Shown: positions 17,387 to 27,365, numbered from the stretch's first letter. The stretch is 64,000 nucleotides of DNA from Thermoguttaceae bacterium (GCA_017937485.1 JAGBDN010000020.1:1-64000), one strand, 5' to 3'. Notes: generated by a model from the sequence alone, not told the origin. A program made the numbers and translations.

Positions 17387-18850
17387 ATGAAAAACTCCCG
17401 ACGCGATTTCTTCAAACAGGTCGCCGCCCTCCCGATCGCCGCGCAAGTCGCCCTCGCTTACGGCGACGAAAGCAAACTCCGCGACGAAGTCGAAGAGACG
17501 ACGTTAATCCGCAAGGGCCGACGCTCCGTCTTCAATATGAGCGGGTACGCCGCCCCGGCGATTCCGAAACTTCGCGTCGGCTATATCGGGCTCGGGCCGC
17601 GCGGGCTCGCTTCGCTCAAACGCACCGCGATGTTCGAAGACGTCGAAATCCGCGCGATCGCCGACTGTTACGAGTATCCGATTCAACAGGCCCGCGACTT
17701 TTTCAAGTCGATTAATTACCCGGCGCCCGCGGAGTACTTCAAGTCGGAGGAAACTTGGAAAGACCTCGTCGCGCGGGACGACCTCGATCTGATCTTCGTT
17801 ACGACGCCGCAATATTGGCACGCGGAAATGGCTTGCGCCGCGATGGAAGCCGGAAAGCACGTCGCCTGCGAAGTGCCGCTTTGCTACACGCTCGAAGAAT
17901 GTTGGCGGCTCGTCGAAACGTCGGAACGCACCCGCAAGCACTGCGCGATGCTCGAAAACTGCTGTTACGACTTCTTCGAAGCGACGACCGGGAATATGGC
18001 GCGTCAAGGCGTTTTCGGCGAAATCGTTTACGGCGAAGGCGCTTACATTCACTACTTCACGACGGCGCAAGTCTTCGCGGAACCGCAGCCGCCCCTTAGC
18101 AAGAAAGCCGGAATGCACCGCCACGCCGTCGCTTGCACCGTCAAGGGAAACCGCTACCCGACGCACGGCTTCGGCCCGGTTTGCGTCGCGATGAACGTCG
18201 GCGCCGGCGACCGTCCGGACTATTTAACGTCGACCGAAACCGACGACTTCGTCCGCGCTCGCGAATTCGCCGAAATCCTCAAAGAGGGCCGCGACTATCA
18301 TAAACAGTTCGCCGGAAAAGAGTTCAGCGGGAATATGAACCTCTCGACGATTCGCACGGTTAACGGCAAGGCGATTCTCATCAAGTACGACCGCATGTCG
18401 CCGCAACCGTATTCGCGCTCTTACGTCTTGAGCGGCTTGAAGGGGTTCGTTCAAAAATATCCCGACCCGGCGCGAATCTACCTGAACGGCGAGACGCCCG
18501 CGACGGAAGAGGAAATGAAAGCTATCGAAGAACAATACGCGCCGGAACTGATTAAATACTTGCGCGAAAACGCCTTAAAGTTCGGCGGACACGGCGGAAT
18601 GGACTTCGTTTGCGAATATCGCCTGATCGATTCGCTGCGCAACGGACTTCCGCTCGACTTAACCGTTTACGACGGCGCGACTTGGAGCGCGGTCATTCCG
18701 TTGAGTCTTTGGTCGGCGACGCGGCGTTCGCAACCTATCGACTTCCCGGACTTCACCGGCGGAAACTGGAAGACAAACAAACCGCTCGACCTCTCGCTCC
18801 GAGGCGGCGGGTCGACGAAGGTGAAAGCGCCGACCGAAACCGCGAAGTAA
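17387..18850 (+). CDS. Gfo/Idh/MocA-family oxidoreductase, TAT-exported
   Basis: 487 residues. The N-terminus MKNSRRDFFKQVAALPIAAQ carries the twin-arginine motif SRRDFFK, so the folded NAD(P)-loaded enzyme is probably moved across the membrane. A Rossmann segment follows (LRVGYIGLGPRGLASLKR) with the family's DLIFVTTPQYWHAEMACAAMEAGKHVACEVPL, which holds the conserved (C)EKP-like position as CEVP. The C-terminal domain (GGHGGMDFVCEYRLIDSLRNGLPLDLTVYDGATWSAV) is typical of the planctomycete secreted group that oxidises or hydrolyses sugars via a redox mechanism. Substrate unknown. The lysine of the usual EKP motif is replaced by valine, which may alter catalysis. Own promoter and terminator. 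Confidence 0.92.
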   Translation: MKNSRRDFFKQVAALPIAAQVALAYGDESKLRDEVEETTLIRKGRRSVFNMSGYAAPAIPKLRVGYIGLGPRGLASLKRTAMFEDVEIRAIADCYEYPIQQARDFFKSINYPAPAEYFKSEETWKDLVARDDLDLIFVTTPQYWHAEMACAAMEAGKHVACEVPLCYTLEECWRLVETSERTRKHCAMLENCCYDFFEATTGNMARQGVFGEIVYGEGAYIHYFTTAQVFAEPQPPLSKKAGMHRHAVACTVKGNRYPTHGFGPVCVAMNVGAGDRPDYLTSTETDDFVRAREFAEILKEGRDYHKQFAGKEFSGNMNLSTIRTVNGKAILIKYDRMSPQPYSRSYVLSGLKGFVQKYPDPARIYLNGETPATEEEMKAIEEQYAPELIKYLRENALKFGGHGGMDFVCEYRLIDSLRNGLPLDLTVYDGATWSAVIPLSLWSATRRSQPIDFPDFTGGNWKTNKPLDLSLRGGGSTKVKAPTETAK

Positions 18851-18872
18851 CGCCTTTCTCGACTTTTGCGCT

Positions 18873-18905
18873 AAGCGACGGGGCGAAACGCTCCGTCGCT
18901 TTTTT
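18873..18905 (+). terminator. Terminator after the TAT oxidoreductase
   Basis: AAGCGACGG and CCGTCGCTT pair around an 11-nt loop and run into TTTTTT, 23 nt after the stop. Confidence 0.85.
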
Positions 18906-19076
18906 AAAATCGGCGACGCCGTCGGCGAAAAATCGCTCTTGCGCGAAACGGAGAAATTAGGTAAACTCGCTCGCCTCGGAGTTTTTTCGGGCGTTCGTCG
19001 ACTTTCCTTTATTTCCCCGTTTCCCCTTTAAGAGCGGTTCGCCGCCCGGTTTTTTATCCCGTTTCGTCGCGCTAAG

Positions 19077-22000
19077 ATGTTAAAATCTATCGAGTTATAC
19101 GGCTTTAAGAGTTTCGCGGATAGAACGCGAATCGAGTTGGACGAGGGTATTTGCGCCCTCGTCGGCCCGAACGGCTCCGGGAAGTCGAACGTCGTCGACG
19201 CGATCAAATGGGCGCTCGGCGAACAAAGCGCGAAACGCCTCCGCGGCGACGAAATGTCGGACGTCGTCTTTAACGGCTCCGCGACGCGCCAACCTCTTTC
19301 GGCGGCGGAAGTTACCCTCTCTTTCGACAACCGCAAACGCTTCCTTTCCATCGACGCGGACGAAATTCACCTGACGCGGCGCGTCTACCGCAGCGGCGAA
19401 TCGGAGTATTTAATCAACGGGAACGCAAGCCGTTTGAAGGACTTCCGCGAGATCGTCGCCGGCGTCGGACTCGGGTCGCAGGGATACGCCGTCATCGAAC
19501 AGGGCCGCGTCGAAGCGCTGTTGCAAAGTTCGAGCGCGCAACGTCGGGCCGTCTTGGAGGAGGCCGCGGGCGTTTCCCGATTCAACGCGAAAAAACAGGA
19601 AGTCGCCCGCCGACTCGAACGCGTCGAGCAAAATTTGCTCCGTCTCTCCGACTTGGTCGGCGAAGTCGAAAGTCAGCTCCGCAAGACGAAAACGCAAGCC
19701 GGCAAAGCGGAAAATTACCGACTTTACGCCGCGCGGTTGCAAAAGCTCCGCGTTGAAGTCGCCCTCTTCGATTGGCGGCTCAAAACGGCCGAACGCGAAC
19801 AAACGACCGTCGAAACGACCGATTTCGCCGAGTTTCAAGCGACCGCCGAACAACGAATCGCCGCCGCCGAGACCGCGCAACGGGACGCCGACGCCAAACT
19901 AACCGACGTCGAAGCGGAGTTGCGCCGCGTCGAAGCGGAGCTTTCCGGCGTTCGCGAACGAATCGCCGCCGAAACGTCGACCGTCGATTTTCAGTCGGCG
20001 CAAGTCGACGATTGGACGGCGGAAGTCCGACGCGGGCGCGCTCAAGCGGTCGAACTCGGCGTTCAAGGCGTCGACGCCGACGCTTCGTCGCGTCAAACGG
20101 AAACGGAACTCGCCGACGCCCGCGCCGCCGTCGAGCGCATCGCCAAGGAGTTCGCCGCCGAAACCGCCGCGCTCGAAAAATTGGCGACGCAAGCCGAGTC
20201 GCTAACCGCCGAACGAGAAACGTTCCGAGCGAAACGGCAAGAGAAAAACGCCGAAACGAGCCGCTTCGCCGGGGAGTTGGCCGCGCTCGAGACCCGCCGT
20301 CGAACGCTCGAGCAGTCGAAAACGCAAAAAATTCGGCAAAAAGAGGAAGTCGAGCGGCAAATCGCGGAACTTTCGGCGCAGTTCGGCGTTCTCAAGGGGA
20401 ACGTCGACGAACTCGACCGCAAACGCGAAACGTCGTTCCAACGGCTCGGCGAGTTGAAAAAGCGGCGCGAAGAACTCCGACGCGACCTCGGCGCTCGGCA
20501 GGTCGAATTTTCCGAACTCGAACGGAAGCGAACCGCGTTCGTCGAACGCTCGACGCTCCTGCAAGATTTGCTCCGCAAGTACGAAGGGCTAAGTCCCGGC
20601 GTCAAGGAAGTTTTGCGCTCGATCGACAATCCGGAGTCGCCGTTCCGCAACGCGTTCGGTCTCGTCGCCGACCTGATTCGCGTCAACGTCGAGGCGGCGC
20701 CGCTCGTCGAGTTGGCGCTCGGCCCGACGGCGCAATACGTCGTCGTCCCGCCCGATCCGGAGCTTTTCCGCTTCATCGAGCGGAACGGTTCGCGCTTCGC
20801 CGGTCGCGTCGGCTTTATTTGGCTCGACCCGAACCCGAGCAAAGCGATTCCGCTGAACCCGCAATTCGACGGCAAACCGGGCGTTCTCGGTCGCGCCGAC
20901 CAATTCGTCGAGACGGAACCCCGATTCGCCGCGCTCGTTCAACGGCTCCTTTACCGCTCTTGGATCGTCGAGTCGATTTCGGTCGCGAAACAGCTTTACC
21001 GCGAAGGAGGCGAGCCGACGAACTTCCTCGCCGCCGACGGTTCCCTTTTGACCGCCGACGGAACGCTCGTCGTCGGCTCCGCGCAAGGGAGCGCCGGGCT
21101 GATTTCGCGCCGCAGCGAACTGGCCGCGCTCTCGACCGATATGCAAAAGCTCGACGCGGAATTCGAACGTCTTCAAACGACCGTCGCGGAGCTAAAAACC
21201 GCGCTGTCGAAAGCCGACGCCGAGTTCGAAGCGGAAGCGGTCGTTCAGCGCGAAACGACGCAAGCGCTCGACGCGATTCGACTTCGCCAAACGGCGACCG
21301 CCGAACGAGACGCCCAAATCCGCGGGCGTTTCGCCCAACTCGAAAAGGAAACGTCGGAACTCGCGCAAGAACTCGACAAAACGCTCGCCGAACTCGCCGT
21401 CAAGCAAGAGGCGAAAACCGCGTTCGACGCCGGGGTCGCCGAACTCGACGCCCGGCTCGCCGCGATTCAAGAGTCGAGCGACGCGGTCGCCGCCGAACGT
21501 CAAGAAAAGCTGAAACGGACGACGAACCTTAAAATCGAACTCGCCAAGACGGAGGAGCGCGTCGGCTTTTTGAACGACCTCCTCAAACGGCTCGACGACG
21601 CTCGGCTCGAACGCGGGCGCCGAACCGCCGAAAACGAACGCCGCGTCGAATCGCTCCGCGAACGCATCCGCGCCGCCGAGTTGACGATTTTGAACGGAAC
21701 CGCGACCCTCGCCGGACTTTACTCGGCGAAAGAAACGCTCTCGATCGCGCAAAAAACGGCGAACTCCGAACGTCGACGGCTCGCGACTCTCCGCGACGAA
21801 GCGGCGCTCGTCGTCAAAACGAACCGCGACGCGCTCGAAAAACGCCGCGAAGAGATTCGCTCGAAGGAAATCGCCGCCGAACGACTCGCGCAAGAAATCA
21901 AAACGCTCGAAGAACGGATTCGCGAAGATTACGGGCTCGACCTCGCCGACGCAAAATTCCGCGTCGAAGAGGAAAACGAACGACGAAGTTCGAAAAACGA

Positions 22001-22829
22001 CGGTAAAAATTCCGCGAACGCCGCGGGAACCGTCAACGACGCGCAAAATAACGGCGTCGACGACGAACGCGAAATCGTCGTTCCCCGCGACGCGTCGGGC
22101 GCCCGACGCCGTCAAAAGGAAATCGAGGAACTGCGCAAAAAACTCCGCGACCTCGGCCCGGTCAATTTGGAGGCGATCGAAACGCTCGAAACGCTGAAAA
22201 CTCGGTACGCGACGCTGTTCAACCAATACAACGACCTCGTTTCGGCGCGCAAGTCGATTCAAAAGATTATCGAGCGCGTCAACGGCGACTGCCGCCGCCT
22301 CTTCGAGGAAACGTTTGAAGCGGTTAAAATTTATTTTTGCAACATTTTCCAAAAACTTTTCGGGGGCGGGCGCGCCGACTTAACGCTCGAAGACCCGTCG
22401 AACCCGCTCGAAAGCGGCGTCGATATTGTCGCGCGACCGCCGGGCAAAGAATTGAAGAGTTTGACGCTGATGAGCGGCGGCGAAAAGTCGCTGACCTGCG
22501 TCGCGCTCCTGTTGGCGATTTTCCAATACCGAACGAGCCCGATTTGCGTTCTCGACGAAGTCGACGCCGCGCTCGACGAAGGAAACGTCAACCGATTCGC
22601 GAACGCGCTTCGCGATTTCCCGACGACGCAGTTTTTGCTCGTTACGCACTCGAAAAAAACGATGTCGTCGGCCAAGTCGATTTACGGCGTTACGATGGAA
22701 GACTCCGGCGTCTCAAAAATCCTTTCCGTTCGCTTCGACGACGTCGGCGAAGACGGCGAAATTTTGATCAAAGAAAAAACGCCGGTCGCGCAAACGCCGA
22801 AAATCGTCCGCGGAACCGCCGCCGGGTAA
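19077..22829 (+). CDS. smc: Chromosome segregation protein SMC
   Basis: 1250-residue condensin subunit that organises and segregates the chromosome, an ATP-driven DNA loop extruder. The N-terminal head has Walker A GPNGSGKSN (about residues 32-40) after the family start MLKSIELYGFKSFADRT. Long Arg/Glu/Ala-rich coiled coils occupy about 165-490 and 680-1010. The hinge lies at about 500-670 (LSPGVKEVLRSIDNPESPF ... LIRVNVEAAPLVELALGPTAQYVVV). The C-terminal head has LMSGGEKSL (near 1131) and Walker B ICVLDEVDAALDE (near 1157). No Shine-Dalgarno is visible before the ATG, but the family N-terminus fixes the start. scpA and scpB are not adjacent. Confidence 0.97.
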   Translation: MLKSIELYGFKSFADRTRIELDEGICALVGPNGSGKSNVVDAIKWALGEQSAKRLRGDEMSDVVFNGSATRQPLSAAEVTLSFDNRKRFLSIDADEIHLTRRVYRSGESEYLINGNASRLKDFREIVAGVGLGSQGYAVIEQGRVEALLQSSSAQRRAVLEEAAGVSRFNAKKQEVARRLERVEQNLLRLSDLVGEVESQLRKTKTQAGKAENYRLYAARLQKLRVEVALFDWRLKTAEREQTTVETTDFAEFQATAEQRIAAAETAQRDADAKLTDVEAELRRVEAELSGVRERIAAETSTVDFQSAQVDDWTAEVRRGRAQAVELGVQGVDADASSRQTETELADARAAVERIAKEFAAETAALEKLATQAESLTAERETFRAKRQEKNAETSRFAGELAALETRRRTLEQSKTQKIRQKEEVERQIAELSAQFGVLKGNVDELDRKRETSFQRLGELKKRREELRRDLGARQVEFSELERKRTAFVERSTLLQDLLRKYEGLSPGVKEVLRSIDNPESPFRNAFGLVADLIRVNVEAAPLVELALGPTAQYVVVPPDPELFRFIERNGSRFAGRVGFIWLDPNPSKAIPLNPQFDGKPGVLGRADQFVETEPRFAALVQRLLYRSWIVESISVAKQLYREGGEPTNFLAADGSLLTADGTLVVGSAQGSAGLISRRSELAALSTDMQKLDAEFERLQTTVAELKTALSKADAEFEAEAVVQRETTQALDAIRLRQTATAERDAQIRGRFAQLEKETSELAQELDKTLAELAVKQEAKTAFDAGVAELDARLAAIQESSDAVAAERQEKLKRTTNLKIELAKTEERVGFLNDLLKRLDDARLERGRRTAENERRVESLRERIRAAELTILNGTATLAGLYSAKETLSIAQKTANSERRRLATLRDEAALVVKTNRDALEKRREEIRSKEIAAERLAQEIKTLEERIREDYGLDLADAKFRVEEENERRSSKNDGKNSANAAGTVNDAQNNGVDDEREIVVPRDASGARRRQKEIEELRKKLRDLGPVNLEAIETLETLKTRYATLFNQYNDLVSARKSIQKIIERVNGDCRRLFEETFEAVKIYFCNIFQKLFGGGRADLTLEDPSNPLESGVDIVARPPGKELKSLTLMSGGEKSLTCVALLLAIFQYRTSPICVLDEVDAALDEGNVNRFANALRDFPTTQFLLVTHSKKTMSSAKSIYGVTMEDSGVSKILSVRFDDVGEDGEILIKEKTPVAQTPKIVRGTAAG

Positions 22830-23254
22830 CGCGTTCCGCCGACTCGCCGTCGACGCGATTTTTTCGCCAAACGCCGCCGGACGACGCGAAAACAATAAAA
22901 AACAAAAATTCCAAAAAAAACTCGAACAACGCCAAAATCAAAGTAAAACCGCTCCGCGACGCGTTTTCAACCGTCGCGCGGAGGCGGCGCCCCTCAAATT
23001 TTAATTTATTTGACAAAAAAGAAGTTTTTTACTATTTCTTTTTTGGAGACGAAGGAGTATAATTCGCGTTGTCGACCGAACGACTCGACCGTTCGCGCGG
23101 TTTGCGCTCGAAGGCGTTCGTTTGGTCGCCCCTATCCTAACCGGCCCTTCTTCGTCGCGGTCGCCGCGGCGGTTTTCGAACCGCAAGCGCCCGGCGCGAC
23201 GACCGCTGGAGGCGTCGGCCCATTTTCCTGTCTTTGACTTTAAGGAGTCGAATC
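22830..23254. other. Intergenic region upstream of the acidic-protein gene
   Basis: About 425 bp. It starts A/T-rich, holds a promoter region (23010-23063) and a roughly 190-nt leader. The leader's end (about 23208-23233) resembles the sequence before the GH28-like gene. Confidence 0.5.
23010..23063 (+). promoter_or_regulatory. Promoter region of the acidic-protein gene
   Basis: A consensus TTGACA (23010-23015) has TATTTC 17 bases downstream; a consensus TATAAT (23058-23063) has TTTCTT 17 bases upstream. Either or both could start transcription. The surrounding A/T richness fits an UP-element-assisted, strong promoter. Confidence 0.55.
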
Positions 23255-23629
23255 GTGAAATTTGATTTGAATAGCGCTTGGGAAAACGAAAGCTCGTTTG
23301 ATTTTTCGAATAACGGAGCCCTTGGCGCCGTTTTGTCGCCGAATCCCGTCGGATTGGCCGCGTCGCGCGACGACGATGACGATTACGACGACGATGACGA
23401 CGATTGGGACGAAGACGACGACGAAGACGAAGACGACGACTGGGACGAAGACGACGAAGACGATTGGGACGACGAAGACGACGAATGGCTCGACGAAGAC
23501 GACGACGATGACGGCTGGGTCGACGACGACGATGACGACGACGAAGACTATTGGCAAGAAGTCGACGAGGACGACGAAGACGACGACTACGACGGCCAAG
23601 ATTACGACGACGAAGACGACGACTATTAA
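23255..23629 (+). CDS. Hyperacidic Asp/Glu-rich small protein
   Basis: 124 residues from a GTG start placed 7 nt after AAGGAG (23242-23247); a TTG further upstream in frame has no such site. The first 40 residues (KFDLNSAWENESSFDF, then ALGAVLSPNPVGLAASR) are ordinary and conserved-looking; from residue about 41 to the end the chain is almost only Asp and Glu, broken by regularly placed Trp or Tyr (DDWDE, DDWDD, DEWLDE, DGWVDD, DYWQEVD). No signal peptide. It must be intrinsically disordered with an extreme negative charge. Similar acidic tails bind cations, histone-like proteins or replace DNA as decoys; any of these is a guess. It sits between smc and polA, same strand, with its own promoter. 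Confidence 0.8.
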   Translation: MKFDLNSAWENESSFDFSNNGALGAVLSPNPVGLAASRDDDDDYDDDDDDWDEDDDEDEDDDWDEDDEDDWDDEDDEWLDEDDDDDGWVDDDDDDDEDYWQEVDEDDEDDDYDGQDYDDEDDDY

Positions 23630-23920
23630 TCGTCGTTCGCGACCAGCCGTCGCTTAAACGCGGAAATCGAAACGCCGCCGGAAAGTCCGTCGGCGGCGGA
23701 CGCTTGTTTTGCGCCTTATGTTCGCGCTCGGAACGTTTCGACGTTTCCGACGCGCGTTTTTGGCGTTTCTTGCGCGTTTCGTTTCTTCCCATTTTTCCCT
23801 TCTTTCCCTTTTTTTCGCTCGACGGGCGTTTTCGGACGTTTTCCGACGACGAATCGGCGCCGCCGCGCGCTCGTCGCCGCGTTTAGCCGCTTGATCGGCG
23901 GCGTTTAGGAACCCCGTTCG

Positions 23921-26900
23921 ATGATTTCGCTCGCAGGAAAAACGGTTTGCGTCGTCGACGCATACGGTCTTATTTATCAAGTCTTTCACGCGCCCGGAAT
24001 GGAGATGACGAACGCCCAAGGCGAGCCGACCGGCGCCGCGTTCGGGTTCGTCCGCGACGTTCTCGGCTTAATGCGCAAACTTTCCCCGGATTATCTCCTT
24101 TGCGCTTACGACATGCGCGCCAAGACGTTCCGAAGCGAGCTTTACCCGGAATACAAGGCGAATCGGAGCGCGACGCCGGACGATTTGCTCCTGCAGTTCG
24201 ACTTCACCCGCGAGTTTTTAAAGGCGGTCGGCGTTCCGGCGCTCGGCGTCGTCGGGTTCGAAGCGGACGACGTTTTGGCGACGGTCGCGCGAACCGTTTC
24301 CGAACTCGGCGGCGAGACGATTTTAGCGACGAGCGACAAGGACGCCCGCCAGCTGCTCGACGACAAGACGTCGATTTATCTTCTCCGCAAGGAGAAATTT
24401 TATCGCGCGCCGGAACTCCTCGCCGATTGGGGAATTAGGCCCGATCAAGTCGTCGACTTCCAAGCGTTGGTCGGCGACTCGTCGGACAACGTCCCGGGCG
24501 TTTCGCTGATCGGCCCGAAGGTCGCGAGCGACTTATTGCAAAAGTTCGAGACGCTCGAAGGCGTTTTCGACGCGGCGGTCGGAATGAAGGGGAAACGATA
24601 CGAGAACATCCGCAACGGGCGCGATCTCGCGTTGTTAAGTCGCGAATTGGTCAAACTTCGAACCGACGTTCCGCTCGAAATCGATTGGGACGCGGCGCGA
24701 CTCGGCGGCGTCGACCCGGAGCGTTTGCGGCGACTCTTCCAATATTGGGGTTTCCGTTCGCTCGTCGGCAAAGTCGACGAGTTGGCCGAAACGTTCGGCG
24801 TCGCGACCGCCCCGCAATCCGATTGGTTCGACGGTATCGAAGCGCGCCGTCAAGGCTTTTTGAACGGTTCCGCAAGCGCCGCGACTTCCGACGCAAGCGC
24901 CGAAAAAACGCTCTTTAACGCCGACGCCGAAACCTCCGCAACCGCCGTTTCCGCCGAAAGCGCCGACGGCGTTCGCGACGGTTCGTTCGATTTCGACGCG
25001 GCGACGCCCCTTCTCGACCGCCTCGCCGTCTCGCAATACGGTTGCGTCCCAAAACCGCGCCCGGTCGCCGCGACGCCGGAAAACGCCGATTCCCCCGCCG
25101 CGCCAACCGCCGACTTCGAACTTATCGGAACGGAACGCTTTGCGTCGAGCGCCGATTTCCCGTTCCCGGCGTTAAACTCGACGCAAAACGCCGAAACTGT
25201 CCCGACCGCCGCGACGCTCGTCGACGACGCCGAAAAATTGGCCGCGCTCAAAGCCCGGCTCGACTCCGCGAACCTTTTGAGCTTGGCGACGATCGTTCTC
25301 GAAGAGGCGGAGTTCGGCCGCGTTCGCCCGCGTTTCGCGACCCTTTGCGGGTTGGCGCTCGCCGTCTCCCCGTCGGAAGCGTTCTATCTCCCGTTCCGGG
25401 GCCCCCTTGGAACGCCGACGCTCGACGCCGCCGCGACGCTCGAAACGCTCCGCGACGCGCTCGAATCGCCGACGCTTCCGAAAATCGGCGCCGAAATCAA
25501 ATTCGACGCGCTCGTTCTCCGCGACCTCGGCGTCCGGCTCCGCGGCGTCGTTTTCGACGTTCTTCTCGCCGATTACCTCGTCCGGAGCGGGGAAACGCGC
25601 CGAACGCTCGCCGAAATCGCCGAAACTTACCTCGACCGCTCGACGTTCGACCTCAACGCGGCGACCGGAACCGGCAAAAAGCGAATTCCGCTCGACCTCC
25701 TTCCGCCGTCGATCTTAGCCGAACGCGCCGCCGACGCCGTTTTAATCCCGCTCGCCGCCGCTCCGATTTTGCGCGAAAAAATCGCCGCCGAACCCGCGCT
25801 CGAACGCCTCGCGCTCGACCTCGAAACGCCGCTCGTCGAAACGCTCGCCGAAATGGAGCTTTCCGGAATCGCGATCGAACCGGAACGTTTCCGCGCCGCG
25901 AACGCCGACTTTTTGCGCCGTCAAGAGACGCTCGAAGCGGAAATCCGCGCGTCGATCGCCGCCGTCGACGAAACGCCCGGGTTCGCCGAAACGATTAACC
26001 TCAACTCTCCCAAGCAGTTGCAGCGCGTTCTTTTCGACGACCTCAAACTCCCGATTATTAAGAAAACGAAGACCGGCCCGAGCGTCGACGCGGAAGTGTT
26101 GGAGGAGTTGGCCCTTTTTCATCCGATTCCGGAAAAAATCGTCGAGTTGCGCCGCTTGACGAAACTTCGCGGAACTTACCTCGAACCCCTTCCGACGCAA
26201 GCGCTTCCGTTGACCGGCCGCGTTTGCGCGACCTTCAACCAAGCGGCGACGGCGACCGGGCGGCTCAGTTCGAGCGAACCGAACCTGCAAAACATTCCGG
26301 CCCGTTCCGAAAACGGCAAAATCATTCGCGCCGGGTTCGTTCCGGACGCGTCGCTCGGGTTCGACGCCTTCGTCAGCTGCGACTACAGCCAAATCGAACT
26401 CCGCGTTTTGGCGCATTTTTCCGGCGACCCGGAGCTTCGACGGGCGTTCGCGGACGGCGAAGACGTTCACGCGCTCGTCGCGAGCCGCCTCTTCGGCGTC
26501 GCTCAGGCCGACGTAACGCCGGATATGCGCCGCAAAGCGAAAGCGGTCAACTTTGGGCTCGTTTACGGGCAAACGTCGTTCGGCCTCTCGAAAGCGATCA
26601 ACGTAAGCGCTTCGGAAGCCGCCGCTTACATCGACGCTTTCTTCGCGACTTACCCGGGCGTTTTGACCTTTTTCGACCGCGTTCTCGACGACTGCGCTCG
26701 TCGCGGGTTCGTTCAAACGCTCCTCGGACGGCGCCGCGCGCTCTCCGGCGTTCGGGGCGCTCGCGGTCGCAAAACGCTCAACTTCCCGGAGCGCGCCGCG
26801 ATCAACGCCGTCGTTCAAGGAACCGCCGCCGACCTGATGAAGTTGGCGATGTTGGCCGTTTGGCGCCGCCTCAAAAAGGAAAGTTGGATTGCGTCCCGTT

Positions 26901-27301
26901 GGAGCGAGACGTTCGTCGACGCGCCCGGCTTTACCAAAATCGCGCAAACCGCCGGAATCACCTCAAACGCCGCGATTTCGCAAGCCGCGAAGTCGCCGAA
27001 ATCCGCCGCGCCGTCCCTTTTCGACGGTCTCGACGACTTCGTCGCCGAGCAAACCGCGTTAAACGCCGACGTCGCGAACGCCGACGCTTCGCCGCTTAAC
27101 GCCGCGTCGACCGCCGCCGTCGGAACGCCGGAACGCGCCCGACTTTTGCTCCAAATTCACGACGAACTCCTTTTCGAAACGCGCCGCGCCGACGCCGACG
27201 CCCTCGCGAAGATCGTCGTCGAAGAAATGCGACTCGGCGACCCGTTGACCGTTCCGCTCCAAATCGACGCGGAAATCGGCGCGAACTGGGGCGAGCTTTA
27301 A
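23921..27301 (+). CDS. polA: DNA polymerase I
   Basis: 1126 residues, about 200 longer than E. coli Pol I. The 5'-3' exonuclease is residues 1-290 (VVDAYGLIYQVFHA, VGDSSDNVPGV). A long Ala/Ser/Asp-rich linker covers about 290-425. The 3'-5' exonuclease-like domain (about 430-620) lacks the DxE of motif I: where FDTET is expected the sequence is LLSLATIVLEEAEF; Asp in IKFD and AADAV remain. The polymerase domain is intact: CDYSQIELRVLAHFSGD (motif A), RRKAKAVNFGLVYGQTSFGLS (motif B) and QIHDELLFE (motif C). About 80 extra residues (roughly 990-1070) are inserted before motif C. Cytoplasmic, for repair and Okazaki fragment processing; proofreading is probably lost. Start fixed by the family N-terminus. 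Confidence 0.96.
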   Translation: MISLAGKTVCVVDAYGLIYQVFHAPGMEMTNAQGEPTGAAFGFVRDVLGLMRKLSPDYLLCAYDMRAKTFRSELYPEYKANRSATPDDLLLQFDFTREFLKAVGVPALGVVGFEADDVLATVARTVSELGGETILATSDKDARQLLDDKTSIYLLRKEKFYRAPELLADWGIRPDQVVDFQALVGDSSDNVPGVSLIGPKVASDLLQKFETLEGVFDAAVGMKGKRYENIRNGRDLALLSRELVKLRTDVPLEIDWDAARLGGVDPERLRRLFQYWGFRSLVGKVDELAETFGVATAPQSDWFDGIEARRQGFLNGSASAATSDASAEKTLFNADAETSATAVSAESADGVRDGSFDFDAATPLLDRLAVSQYGCVPKPRPVAATPENADSPAAPTADFELIGTERFASSADFPFPALNSTQNAETVPTAATLVDDAEKLAALKARLDSANLLSLATIVLEEAEFGRVRPRFATLCGLALAVSPSEAFYLPFRGPLGTPTLDAAATLETLRDALESPTLPKIGAEIKFDALVLRDLGVRLRGVVFDVLLADYLVRSGETRRTLAEIAETYLDRSTFDLNAATGTGKKRIPLDLLPPSILAERAADAVLIPLAAAPILREKIAAEPALERLALDLETPLVETLAEMELSGIAIEPERFRAANADFLRRQETLEAEIRASIAAVDETPGFAETINLNSPKQLQRVLFDDLKLPIIKKTKTGPSVDAEVLEELALFHPIPEKIVELRRLTKLRGTYLEPLPTQALPLTGRVCATFNQAATATGRLSSSEPNLQNIPARSENGKIIRAGFVPDASLGFDAFVSCDYSQIELRVLAHFSGDPELRRAFADGEDVHALVASRLFGVAQADVTPDMRRKAKAVNFGLVYGQTSFGLSKAINVSASEAAAYIDAFFATYPGVLTFFDRVLDDCARRGFVQTLLGRRRALSGVRGARGRKTLNFPERAAINAVVQGTAADLMKLAMLAVWRRLKKESWIASRWSETFVDAPGFTKIAQTAGITSNAAISQAAKSPKSAAPSLFDGLDDFVAEQTALNADVANADASPLNAASTAAVGTPERARLLLQIHDELLFETRRADADALAKIVVEEMRLGDPLTVPLQIDAEIGANWGEL

Positions 27302-27365
27302 CGGTTTTAACGCCTATAAATTTCCTTCTTCCCGGCGATTCCGGCGCCAGTCGCGGCCCTTCGTC

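Noticed and set aside
19772-21532. 586-residue Arg-rich frame within smc
   Set aside because: Shadow frame; smc in the other frame is unequivocal.
23366-23629. GA-rich tandem repeat read as a simple DNA repeat
   Set aside because: It is the coding DNA of the acidic protein; codons vary and the frame is kept, so it is treated as protein-level repetition.
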